Shown piece after piece: positions 29,107 to 39,223 of a stretch of DNA of 64,000 nt (positions within the stretch are counted from its first letter, which is position 1; each line of letters begins with the position of its first letter). The DNA comes from Corallium rubrum (taxonomy: Eukaryota; Cnidaria; Anthozoa; Scleralcyonacea; Coralliidae): the NCBI GenBank assembly GCA_964035015.1, contig OZ036003.1, positions 3,780,990-3,844,989 of the forward strand, given 5' to 3'. Under the pieces are notes generated by a model, which searched no databases, was not told the DNA's origin, and was given only the letters and a program-made list of their open reading frames with translations. The position numbers were made by a program, and so were the translations under genes.

Positions 29107-29298
29107 AGTGAATAATTATTTACAAGGTTATCTCGACTTATATGCTAATATATTTACAATAACAGGAAATGAGTAACTGAGAGAGGGGTGGAAGTGACAG
29201 TTAATAAATTACAGTGTGAAGTAACAGGTATGATAGAATGTTTTCAGTTATGTGTCAAGACAAGTATAGAAAAATATAAAGAAAAACGTGTGTATAAA

Positions 29299-30570
29299 TC
29301 AAAATAAGTTTAAAGGAAGAGAACTGATTTTGGCGTTGAGTGAAGGATTTAACTTATTAATAAGCAGACTTTCTCTAAGAAGGAGTTCAAAATTGGAAGA
29401 AGAAGAGCTTAGAATAGAAAAATCTGTTAAAGAAACAGGGTGGCCGGTTTTTTTGTGGTGTGCTAAAACTCCAGACCAGGAACTCAAAGAAAGAGGCTTT
29501 CCCGTGTAAGCCGAAACTCCCATGTGTTCAGAAGCACGCGTGTGTAAATGGCGAATGGTTTCACCAACATACAATGACTCACAGTCATGACACTTAAATT
29601 TATAAACTACGCGTGATCTTAAAGCAAAAGGAATTTGATCTTTAAAACGGAAAAAACTTGAAAGGCGTCTAATAGGTTTAAAAACAACACGAAGTTGAAT
29701 TTGTGGAAAAGCAGAAGCAAAGAGCTTAACGATTTGTTGGCGAATTTGAAGGGAGTGTTGACCGGTGAACGGAAGTGTAAATAAAATGATACGTTTGGGT
29801 GCTATGGTAATTTTAGACGCTGGACAAAAAATTTTTTCAAGAAATTTGCGAATACAACTATCTAAAAATTTGATAGGATAACCATTTTGAAGCATGATAC
29901 TTTTAAATTTCTCTAGTTCTTCGTGAAAAATTGTGTAGGAGGAAGAAATGTTAAAATAACGAAAAAGTAAAGTCATTACTAAGCCCTTTTTATACACAAG
30001 TGGTATGAAACTTTCAAAATTTGTGAAAAGCCCAGTAAACGTTGGTTTACGATAAACGGAAGTTACAAATTTGCCATTCAAGCGTTGAATTTGGATGTCA
30101 AGAAAGGAAAGTGAGTTATTGTTTTCAATTTCATGTGTAAATTGGATACTGGGATGTTGAGAATTCAAGTAATTAAGGAAAGGTAAAATATGATCGCGAG
30201 ACCGAAAAAGAATAAAGGAATCGTCAACATAGCGTCGATAGTACAGAGGCTTAAACTGAGGCGGACAATCATCAAGCCAATTAGTTTCATGAAAGGACAG
30301 AAAAATGTTAGCGAAAAGCGGGCCAAGCGGAGAACCCATCGCAACACCATCAATTTGCTCATAAAATTTCCCGTTAAATATAAAGTGACAATTTTTGACT
30401 GTTAAATTTAGTAGTTCTCTAAATTGCTCGGGCGTGAAGTTTTGAAAATGAGTTTTCTGGGAGAAAAGTTGGTTAATAATAATTTCAATGGTTTCATCTA
30501 ATGGAATATTTGTAAAGAGTGAAGTAATATCAAAACTGGCCATGACTACATTATTAATATCAAATTTCAA
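29299..30570 (-). CDS. RT with GIY-YIG endonuclease (Penelope type, N-terminally incomplete)
   Basis: 423 codons read without a break; the frame stays open some way upstream of 30570, so the start is not defined. Order: RT palm with MASFDITSLFTNIPLDETI, GVAMGSPLGP and the catalytic YVDDSF at residues about 114-119; RT thumb with SFLDIQIQR; then the GIY-YIG nuclease with a C-x2-C pair before LYVGET (residues about 333-338), HTRASEH, and a catalytic-Glu-like RESLLI near 400. This combination is specific to Penelope-like elements, which prime reverse transcription at nicked DNA. It is flanked by inverted repeats (29125-29292 and 30648-30813). Confidence 0.93.
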   Translation of the reverse strand: MKFDINNVVMASFDITSLFTNIPLDETIEIIINQLFSQKTHFQNFTPEQFRELLNLTVKNCHFIFNGKFYEQIDGVAMGSPLGPLFANIFLSFHETNWLDDCPPQFKPLYYRRYVDDSFILFRSRDHILPFLNYLNSQHPSIQFTHEIENNNSLSFLDIQIQRLNGKFVTSVYRKPTFTGLFTNFESFIPLVYKKGLVMTLLFRYFNISSSYTIFHEELEKFKSIMLQNGYPIKFLDSCIRKFLEKIFCPASKITIAPKRIILFTLPFTGQHSLQIRQQIVKLFASAFPQIQLRVVFKPIRRLSSFFRFKDQIPFALRSRVVYKFKCHDCESLYVGETIRHLHTRASEHMGVSAYTGKPLSLSSWSGVLAHHKKTGHPVSLTDFSILSSSSSNFELLLRESLLINKLNPSLNAKISSLPLNLF

Positions 30571-30909
30571 CTGAAATAAATCTTGTAAAAATAAAAAAGA
30601 ATCAGTGATCGTATAAAAAGTAGAAGAAATGGGGCGAAGTAGAGGAACACACGTTTTTCTTTATATTTTTCTATACTTGTCTTGACACATAACTGAAAAC
30701 ATTCCATCATACCTGTTACTTCACACTGTAATTTATTAACTGTCACTTCCACCCCTCTCTCAGTTACTCATTTCCTGTTATTGTAAATATATTAGCATAT
30801 AAGTCGAGATAACCTATTGAAAAAAACCGCAATAGTTTGGGAATTATTTTATACAGTTTTAGAATTTAAATTTTAGAATGCAGGTAGGCCATTTAATATA
30901 TTGATACAT

Positions 30910-31370
30910 ATAATTATAAACACGTCTCAACCGTATAAACTCAGTCATCCACAACTAAGACTAACTGCTCCGAGATTCCCGTTTTGTAACTTACGGGTCC
31001 ACTTTTCTGACAACCATTGTTCAGCACTGCCATAAACAACTTGGACTTTCGCATCAGCTTCGCCTTCAGTAGCCATCGTCCCAGATCATTGAACGAAGGA
31101 CCCAAGTAGACTGCTTTTCGCAAGGTCTCCACCTGCTACAACGAAATTCCTCACCATGCCATGTTGAAGTCGATGAAGTTCAGAGAACACAAATGGCAAT
31201 ATCTGATATATCAGACTTTTACCAAAACCAGTGGGCAAAACAGCAAAGACGTCTTGGCTGTCAACAGCGAGCTTTCGAATGCACGTCGTTTGTTCTGATT
31301 TCAAAGACTCATAGACGAAATGTGTGAATGAATTTAACAGAGCGGTCGAAAAATCCTTCTATGGTTTGAT
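30910..31370 (-). pseudogene. RecQ-like DNA helicase, N-terminal remnant
   Basis: The minus strand encodes motif I DVFAVLPTGFGKSLIYQ (Walker A). After frame shifts it reads WLSEKWTRKLQNGNLG and then VLVVDD-stop-VYTVET, a decayed motif II in which RecQ proteins have a DExH box. A stretch upstream (about 31370-31310) reads as the N-terminus in another frame. RecQ enzymes unwind DNA 3' to 5'. Such fragments often belong to helicase-carrying transposons, and here it sits just inside the right inverted repeat of the 10-kb block. Confidence 0.75.
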
Positions 31371-31726
31371 TTTCCAACATAAACGATTTAAATCATAAAA
31401 GATTTTCAGAAACGTACACGATAACGATGAACAGATTCGAGAAACGGCGATGACCTTGTCACGGTCTCACGGATTCACGGTGTGCACCTTGACGGTGCAC
31501 CTTTGGGCAGTTATTTATCTGAATGAACCAATCAAAATCCTTACTTCAATTAGTCAGTCAATCAGAGCTCCCGTCCATGAGATGGACGGAGTCCCCACAG
31601 TTTTGTTAAGAGTTTCATCAGGCCTTTATTTTTCTCGCCTTCTCACTCGCACGCACCTCTGCCCGCGCTGCCGGGTTTAGCGGAAGGCGGGAACAAATAA
31701 AGGCCTGACATTCAGGTTATGATATC

Positions 31727-32840
31727 AAGGGCTTTTAGCAAAGCAAAGTACTTTTCTCTGACAAAAAGCCTTCACTTGATACATAGACATTTAAATGTTT
31801 ACTAGCTGCAGTAACTAACAACCTGACCTATGTTATCAGTTTTAATGAATTTCAGCTAAACATTATAATTATTTTAATGCTTGATGTAAGATATCTGTAA
31901 GATGAGTGAAAACATGTGAACTTTTACCGCCTTCTTTAATATGTGCCTTATGTGCCATGCTTTCCATTACACTAAAGGCATTCAGAGGTCCAGGCATGTA
32001 CAATCAATGACCAATAAAAAAATACTGTTAATGGAATAATACTCATAATTAACAAGCAATCGATAAGGCTTATGTTTGTGATGATTTATTGGTATCATTT
32101 TCAATATCAATTATATTGATAAAATCTAATAACAATCAATCAAAGTTGAATGAAGTTTACCTAAAAAAATGATTATCGATTGGTGATTGATTAAACAATG
32201 CCAATCGATATCAATAAAAAGTTATATACATTGAGTGATGGATTGGTTTGATGATCATCTATTGATATAAATAAATTTGCACATGCTTAAGATAAGGTTT
32301 TCCAGATATCAAATTAACTATTTGGGACAGTGGTCATTATAATTACTCAAAAATAACATTAACCGATAACATTAAACTTTATAGATTAATACAAAACGAA
32401 ATATTTTTGAGACCAACTGCTGGCCTGTGATTGTAAAGTTGTCGGTTGAATATTATAGTCTGCAACCTACAGGATGTTAAACAGAAAAGCCTTGAGTTGT
32501 GCCATCAGTGATGAGCCAAGATTTTTAGTACTCGAATAACCACCAAAGGCAGCTGCACAAGTTAGGTACACGATTAACGAACAGGTTTCGGATTGAAAAC
32601 TTTGTTAAACCAGATAGCTATTTAGAATTTATATTATCGGTATTAAACCACTGAAACCCACACTGACACAAATTATCAATGACAATATTCAATAAATAAT
32701 GAACTGGAACTTATGAAACACACGCTTTCCTCTCGGTATGTTATCAAACTGTGGACGTTCTTCTTTCTCCCAGCATAGAATTTATACATAATATATGATC
32801 CATGATCCTATGGGGGTTGGTTGAGTCCCAAGATTCGTGA
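31727..32840. other. AT-rich interval with no gene
   Basis: Nothing recognisable. TATTGAT/ATCAAT words are frequent (32040-32280). Confidence 0.5.
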
Positions 32841-32879
32841 ATATCATGAATCCTGATGCATTTGACAATTGAGGATAAT

Positions 32880-33653
32880 AGTTAATCTCAGGTGAGAGAC
32901 TATGTTGCCACATAGGAGGGGAATGAACCTATTTATTCGAACTGGCGTTGGAAGGTCGGGACTTGGCGGCGACGGAGGAGGAGTTACTTTTGAAGTGGGA
33001 GGGACAAAAATTGCATTTGGACGCTGGGTGTAGTGCCCCACATTTAGGGCATTGGGCATGGATGTTTGAAATTGCAGCCATGACAATCGACCCCGCGGTG
33101 AAATTTGCGACAAAAACCTTTGGGCACAAATTGGCCAGACGGAGAAAGCGGCGCGCTGGTGCGCATTCCTTGCGGTTTGAAATGGCGTGAATTATGGAAC
33201 TGTTGTGTCCATATCTAAAGTTCCCAATGTGTAGTCCCCCACGGCATCTCAGCATGGTTATTTTTGCGCAAGGAGCGAAACTGTGTGTCATAAAATCTCC
33301 AGTCCCCACGTGCGCAGCCAAGTCACGATATACCTCGCCATACTTCATTAAAGCTGGAGCTTCCATCGGAAATTTACTGGTGTAAACACCAACAAAAATT
33401 TGAAAGGCAGAGGTGCATGACCCGATGGTAGAAATGAACCTGGCTTTTTGAACAGGTTCTAAAGCTAAAGTAGGCACCGTAGAGCCTTGTTGAGCACTAA
33501 GAGACAGGTGATCTTTGGTATCCGCTGTCCCGGGGCTGAGTTACAAACCAAAATCAAAAAATTCATTGGCCCAAATTTTGGCCTTCAATTTTGCGCTCAT
33601 TGGAGTTTCTATCGGAATGATGACTGAATTAAAATTTTTCATACTGGATACAT
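32880..33653 (-). pseudogene. 3' half of a gag-like gene with zinc-binding C-terminus
   Basis: Reading leftward from the P element: KLKAKIWANEF, a short linker, then AFQIFVGVYTSKFPMEAPALMKYGE (about 33420-33340). A frame change near 33300 leads to DWRFYDTQFRSLRK and MPWGTTHWEL. Last is a Cys/His-rich end (GFCRKFH ... CHGCNFKHPC and CPKCGALHPASKC). It resembles gag-like proteins of DIRS-type retroelements common in cnidarians (recalled resemblance, not searched). Stops and shifts make it a pseudogene. Its 5' half is at 43453-43854 on the far side of the P element. Confidence 0.65.
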
Positions 33654-33660
33654 ATGCAAC

Positions 33661-33763
33661 CATGGTTAATGGAAGGGAGACTGGTTAGGCTAGCTGTACC
33701 ACGTGACGAAACATGTTTTTCATCACTTTTATTTTGTGTCACGTGACGAGGAGCGGGGATAGC
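33661..33763 (+). repeat. Left terminal and subterminal inverted repeats of the P element
   Basis: TIR at 33661-33694. The subterminal repeat at 33730-33763 contains the palindrome TCACGTGA followed by CGAGGAGCGGGGATAGC. The 35 bp between them is not shared with the right end. The subterminal copies are candidate transposase-binding sites and also lie where promoters of the two genes would be. Confidence 0.9.
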
Positions 33764-33851
33764 TTCGGAAATCTTGTGTTGCGGCCTGTTTATAGAGTGT
33801 GTTTAGAAAATTGTATGGTTTGGAGTTGTTTTAAGGTGTTGTGGTGCGATT

Positions 33852-33879
33852 ATACCTTCAAACAATAGTTTGAAGGTAT
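33852..33879 (+). promoter_or_regulatory. Perfect hairpin over the THAP transposase start codon
   Basis: ATACCTTCAAAC (33852-33863) and GTTTGAAGGTAT (33868-33879) are perfect 12-bp arms around a 4-nt loop AATA. The second arm includes the first two bases of the start codon (ATG 33878-33880). In mRNA this would bury the initiation site. Confidence 0.85.
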
Positions 33880-36252
33880 GCCTGGTTCAAATTGTGCCTT
33901 CTATGGTTGTTCGAGCAGCAGAAAGTACGAACATTCGCTTTTTAAAATCCCGGTTGTTGGCGCGGCAGACGGTGAAGAAACCGCAGCGAAGAAGAGGAAA
34001 GCTCGCGAAGAATGACTCCGACTGATTTTGAGAACCAGGGAGATGATGCCAGAGTTAAAAAAACAGATCGAGGCGAACAATGTTTTCCTTTGTGAGCTTC
34101 ATTTCAAGCCAGAATGTATCTTGACTCGTAAGTATTTTGCATTTTAATATATGCTTGCGCTTGGTCATGTCTTAATTGTTTCGTATCTAATTACAAAGAA
34201 GACATTGTATTATTATGCATATTTATTCATCCACGGCTTATGTTTGATTTGTAGACCCAAAACGAAAAATTTTGATAACTGGTGGTGTCCCTACTGAGAA
34301 TTTGCCCACAAAAAGCCACGATGTGCCAAAACGAGAGCGCCGCATTCTAATAAGAGCAGATGTTGTTGAGCCAAGCAGTTCTAGCTCTACCTCTCAAGCG
34401 TCAAAAATACCAAGCGTTGAAGGATTGCTAACAGTACTAGAAAACGAGGAAACCATTGGCCGCTGGAAAGTAGACAAGTCCAACGAGAACAAAGTGAGAA
34501 TTGAACTGTTTGATGAGTCGCACAGCATACCAAAACACACTGTGGTAGTTGATTCCGTCGTGTTCGAGTTCAGCGTTTTTATCTATCAGTGGCCCATCCC
34601 TGAAGATCATTCTATTTACAAGCAAACAAATCGCTCCGTTAGATACAGCAATATAAAGGAACTGTTGCGGTTACTTGAGACCTCGTCTTTGTGTGAAGGA
34701 TTACCAGACATTGATGAGATCAAGAATGTTGTTGTTGACCCGACAACCCAAGATCAACTGCCTGGAACAATCATACGGCATTCGGTGCCTAAGAATTTGC
34801 CAGATGGGGAAGCCCATTTTGAAGTTTCAGTAGTGTTTACATCGGTTGACTGTCGTGTGGTAAAGGAAACATCCAAGGACCAGCAAAAGCCTTGCCAACC
34901 TTGTTCTACTGCACTGAATGCCACCAAGAGAGCAAGTAGGCGAAAGTCCAAAATTTCAGCTATACCTGCCAAAGCTAAAGTACCACTTTCTGCTTGTGGT
35001 CCAGAGAAACTGCGAGCTACTGTTCAATCCACAAGACTCCAGTGTAAGCAGTTGGAGGATCGTTTGCAGCACCTCCAAGCAAAGATCGAGCAAGATGGGA
35101 TTGGGGTCAGTGTATCTCTTGAGACTGACCTTCTCAAAATAATGGGGGGTCAGAATCTGGAGGCCACACCTCATATGAAATTCTTTTGGGAGCAGCAAAT
35201 GGCACTGCTCCAATCAAGTAAAATGGGAAGGAGATATCACCCACAAGTTATTAGATTTTCCCTCTCAATTCATGGAAAGTCACCATCTGCATACCGAGAA
35301 TTGCGAGACAGTGGTGCTCTTATCCTTCCAAGTGAGCGTGTGCTGCGCGACTACAAGAATTATTTCAAGCCCAAAGCTGGAATAAACAAGGAGAATATTG
35401 AGTGCCTCTGATGTGCAGAGATATGTTGCCCTTGTCATGGACGAGATGAAGATCCAATCTAACCTTGTTTTTGACAAATTTTCTGGTGATCTAATTGGGT
35501 TCATCGATCTCGGAGACCCTTTGACAAATTATGCGTACCTAGAAGAAGAAAGCATCGCCACTCATGCTCTTGCTTTTCTAGTGAGAGGACTGTGCACTGA
35601 CATGAAGCATGTCATCGCATGTTTTTTTACTGGAGATGTTACTTCATTTCAACTCATGCCAATTTTTTGGAAAGCTGTTGCTGTTTTGGAACTGTCCCTT
35701 AACCTTTGGGTAGTTGCAGCTGTGAATGATGGTGCATCTCCAAACAGGAAATTTTTCCGTCTGCATTCAAATCTGGCTCAAGATTTGAAGTGTGATGTTG
35801 TGTATAAGACACTTAATGTCTTTGCAATGTCACGCTTCATATTTTTTTTTGCAGATTCTCCCCACCTAATGAAGACAGCACGGAACTGTCTTTACAATTC
35901 AGGATCTGGTTCCTGCAGCCGCTATATGTGGAACGATGGCCATTACCTGCTCTTCCGTCATATTGCTGATCTCTTTTATAGTGATCAGGAATTTGCACTT
36001 CACACGCTGCCCAAACTGACCATGGATCACATTGTGCTCACTTCCTACAGCAAAATGAAAGTGAAACTAGCAACGCAAGTGCTGAGCAAGTCAGTTATGA
36101 TATCTCTTCAGGAAAGTGCCAATGAAGAAGTTCTGGGAACTGACAAATTTTGTGGAATGATGAATGATTTCTTTGACTGCACAAATGTTAGGTCAACGAC
36201 TGAGCATGTCAGGAAAAGAAATCCATTCATCAAACCATATACATCTTCTGAT
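33878..36252 (+). pseudogene. THAP-domain P-type transposase, N-terminal and catalytic part
   Basis: Exon 1 (33878-34127) encodes a THAP zinc-binding domain: C-x4-C in NCAFYGC, later CELHF. The codon of the invariant THAP Trp is TGA (34013-34015). The intron runs from GTAAGT at 34128 to TTTGTAG at 34254, phase 1. Exon 2 has a linker, a Leu/Gln-rich coiled coil (about 35000-35095), the conserved GRRYHPQVIRFSL and ERVLRDYKNYFKP. After a one-base frame break near 35397 comes the RNase H-like core with Asp in LVMDEMKIQ, in VVAAVNDGASPNRKFFR and in FADSPHLMKTARN. Coding stops where the CACTA-like element inserts at 36253. It catalysed cut-and-paste movement in the nucleus; this copy is dead. Confidence 0.9.
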
Positions 36253-36330
36253 CACGGTGGTCAGATCAACGCGATTTTCTCCCACTTGTGCGGGCGCAGT
36301 TGGTCAGCGTTGTACATGCATTCTAGATAG

Positions 36331-37867
36331 AAATACAACTCAACATGGCTGACAACACGAGTGCGCCAAACAAGGAGAGACAGTTGAAACTCAATTTAAA
36401 ATGTTTTTCGGATTGATCAGAACGGGGAGGACGTTTTTGGAATACTTCTATAACAGAAATGAAATTTTCCGTTGAGCGGGAGTAGATCAGAGCCGTTCGA
36501 AGCGTCGAAAATAAGCCCAACTACGGCATGGAGGGAATGGACTCTTTGCTCGAGGAAGATGGTGGATTCCTACCTGTGGCCATTGTGGCTAATTGCTGTT
36601 TTATATTTTCCTTATGTAACTAGTATGTTCCTTTCTGAACTATTATTGTGTCTACCTGAGAAAGGTAGCTTTCATCTGACATGACCTTGCATGATATAGC
36701 ACCAATAACACGACATTCAATTTATTCGGCATTATGCAGCAGTCATTGTAAATTTGTACAACCCTGACTGGGATTACATTAACTGTTGCATTGTTAGCCA
36801 CAGTGTATTGTAGTGCTTGTATTACCTGTTAATAGCAAGTGATTTACCTGGTGGAAACTGTAATTGGAAAATGAATAAAAGAGCCCAGCTCAAAATTTTA
36901 AAATGCAATACCATAACAAAGGAAACCATTTAAAACAAAATATATTTAAGCTCTTCAGAATGACTTAAAGAGTACATTGAATATACTTATAATATATATT
37001 ATATATAACATAAACTATATTATATATAACATAATATAGTTTCATATTACAAGAAAAAATGGTAGAAACCTCCAATTTGGACTGGACCGCATTGATTTCA
37101 AGTCCTTGCAATTAGTTCAAGTCCTTAGGATTCGCCTTGGACTGGAACTTAATTGTGTGGACTTGAAATCCAGTCCAGTCCTCATTGTCGGCTTTGAAAT
37201 ATTATTTCACATCATGTATCCACCATGACTGAAAATGCACATATGGAGGATTACATTTATTATTGATATTGCAGAGAGCCCCTATTGTTACCATGAAATT
37301 AACAAACACATATTACATGTTTTATAAAATTACAGTACTATACTCAGAATTTCAAGGTTATGGTTTAGTTACTTAAATAGAGATAATATTATAGGGACAA
37401 ATGAATGTATTTTAAACACTGTATGGCTTGTGTTATGTGTATTATAAACTAAAATAAAAATATTTTCATCTGATCTGAGAAGTGTCATTACTGTGTCCTT
37501 CCTTTAAAATATACAGTAATATTAAAATACAGGTAGCATATATTAGGCAGCATATAATTATATATTAAAATATGAACAAGTTCCCAAAATTGCTTAAATT
37601 CTATTGTATTGTGTGAAACATTTTCACAAATTACTGCCCAGCTAAGGTAGAATGTATGGATAAGGTAGATATTTTCAATTATTCCCTTGCTGGTAAGAAG
37701 ACCTTTGCTTGAAACGTGAACTTGCTTGAAACACAGAAAGACCGCATGAAAAAAGGTGAAAGAAAAAAGGTTATCTGGTATAAAGGGAGGTATATGTACA
37801 TAAGGCCCTCATTGTAAAATATGTTAATGCAAGCTATAGTCTGTCTATCTATCTCTATTGTCAACTG
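36331..37867. other. AT-rich interior of the CACTA-like element
   Basis: No coding signal. At 36990-37040 there are TATATATT palindromic repeats, and at 37070-37190 a motif CAAGTCC/GGACTTGA recurs several times in both orientations. Confidence 0.45.
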
Positions 37868-38130
37868 TTAGTCGGAGGTACCCTAAGACAAGGGTGGGTG
37901 CTACTCCTATCCCAGATGGTGTTGATTTTGCAGAGGGAGGAAAACCGGAGAACCCGGTGAAAAACCTTCGAAGCACAGGAGAGACCAACTAAACTCTACT
38001 CACATGGTCCAAGCTCGAGAACGGGGTAATTCCAAGACCAGTCACCCATCCAAGTGCTAACCCCGGTCTAACCAGGCTTAACTGTTGGTGAGAAGCAGCG
38101 CCCTAACAGTACACCCCACCTGTGCTCCCC
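37868..38130 (-). mobile_element. 5S rRNA-derived SINE
   Basis: On the minus strand AGTTAAGCCTGGTTAGACC followed by TTAGCACTTGGATGGGTGAC corresponds to the A box and C box of 5S rRNA, as in SINE3-type elements. The downstream part (AACCGGGTTCTCCGGTTTTC and onwards) is non-5S body. It is too diverged from the 5S at 3656-3774 to be a recent copy of it. Confidence 0.65.
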
Positions 38131-38319
38131 AAATAGTCTGTATGTCTAAGGTAATTTGATCAAGAGATGATCTTTATCAAAGTCAAGTAAATTGGGGTAG
38201 GATTTGGCAAAGACTACTGCTTAAGAATACAATATTTGACATGCTGTATATGTATGAGGTATGTAAACTTTGGGCAAGAATATTTGACAATTTTAGGACC
38301 GTTTAGCATTGTTTCTTAC

Positions 38320-38550
38320 CAGCTTCAGTTTCCTTTTGATTAATTTCTTCCTCACGGCTCTCTAAATCGGCAAACTTATCGCTCTTCTCCTCATAATTGC
38401 TCTTGAGTTATTCAGCAAATTCATCAGACTTTGTCTTCAAAGTATTTCTAACTTGAACTTGTGAAATGTCCCAAAAGGCATGAAATTTTCTCGCTGTGTC
38501 ACATCTTCCTGAATGCTTATTTTCCTTGCTGTGTTCCGACTTTTTATACA
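38320..38550 (-). pseudogene. Coiled-coil gene fragment carried in the CACTA-like element
   Basis: The minus-strand frame reads RKFHAFWDISQ ... TKSDEFAE, one TAA stop, then YEEKSDKFADLESREEEIN ending at a GTAAGA splice-donor-like site near 38319. The charged heptad-like pattern suggests coiled coil. It may be a captured host exon, as CACTA elements are known to carry. The source gene is not recognised. Confidence 0.35.
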
Positions 38551-39223
38551 CAATTTTTCCTGTCTAAGGACACGAAATTTCAAAGGGAATATTGAGAATA
38601 GCGGCTTGGCCAAGAAGGCGATTCAAGATGGCGGACAAGATCAAAAGTGAGAATCAAAACATGGGTTTAAACGGAGAATACTTACAATTGCTGGTTGCTT
38701 ACGACTCCACTGGTTGACGCCATTAACCTAAACTTTATTTTGAATTTAGAAAGTTTTTGTTTAACAAAAGCATGACGTTGGAAAAAACAAATTCATCCCC
38801 AGGAAGGGTACACTGAGGCATATTTCGTGTTCGAGCGCGAACAGAATGAAAGTAAAGGCACAAGTCCTAAATTTAAAACAAAATTTATGCTACAGTGTAC
38901 TCAAAAATGCCACGAACAAACCATTGGAGCACACACAGAGCTCGTTTAAACCCCACTTTGTCTAAAAAGTAGGGGTATACAAAACCTCGTTAGACGCAAA
39001 ATATGGCCCGTGGGGGTACTACCCTCCTGATTTTTGTAGAGAGGAAGGGTAGATCTACAAATTTATGGGGGACTAAGTCGGACAATGTGTGCATAATTTA
39101 TTTAAATTAATGCGCACTCTTGCATAACGTTTGCTATGGCGGCCATTACAGAAATCGGCCTCTCGAAATACGACACCTCATAAATCCCATGTGGGAGAAA
39201 ATCACGCAAATCTGACCACCGTG

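Larger units (their letters stand above)
28962..30815 (-). mobile_element. Penelope-like retroelement with inverted flanking repeats
   Basis: Similar direct sequences ATTGAAAAAAACCG...GCAATAG lie at both edges (28939-28961 and 30816-30835) and may be the target duplication. A segment of about 167 bp at 29125-29292 recurs inverted at 30648-30813. Penelope-like elements commonly carry such LTR-like segments in odd orientations. The single gene encodes RT plus GIY-YIG endonuclease. The upstream RT fingers are missing, so the copy is 5'-truncated or rearranged. Confidence 0.85.
21758..31726. mobile_element. About 10-kb block with inverted-repeat ends and a helicase remnant
   Basis: Positions 21758-21838 and 31652-31726 are inverted repeats sharing GATATC, ACCTGAATGTC, CCTTTATTTGTTCCCGCC and CGCTAAACCCGGCAGCGCGG. 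Weaker similarity extends beyond GATATC. The block contains a RecQ-like helicase remnant near its right end, plus later insertions: BEL/Pao at 21956-28677 and a Penelope-like element at about 28962-30815. Without these the original block is only about 1.4 kb of sequence plus ends. It is probably a decayed DNA transposon of unresolved superfamily; no clear TSD was found. Confidence 0.6.
36253..39223. mobile_element. 3-kb non-autonomous CACTA-like element inside the transposase gene
   Basis: It begins CACGGTGGTCAGAT and ends, reverse-complemented, CACGGTGGTCAGAT, with both ends sharing GATTTTCTCCCAC further in. The 3-bp duplication GAT (36250-36252 and 39224-39226) and the CAC ends fit the EnSpm/CACTA superfamily. 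The transposase frame continues in phase after the second GAT. No transposase is encoded. It carries a 5S-derived SINE (about 37868-38130) and a gene-fragment-like piece (38320-38550). Confidence 0.82.

Noticed and set aside
32948-33385. Plus-strand frames over the gag-like region
   Set aside because: They are antisense shadows; the minus strand carries the conserved motifs, including the Cys/His-rich end.
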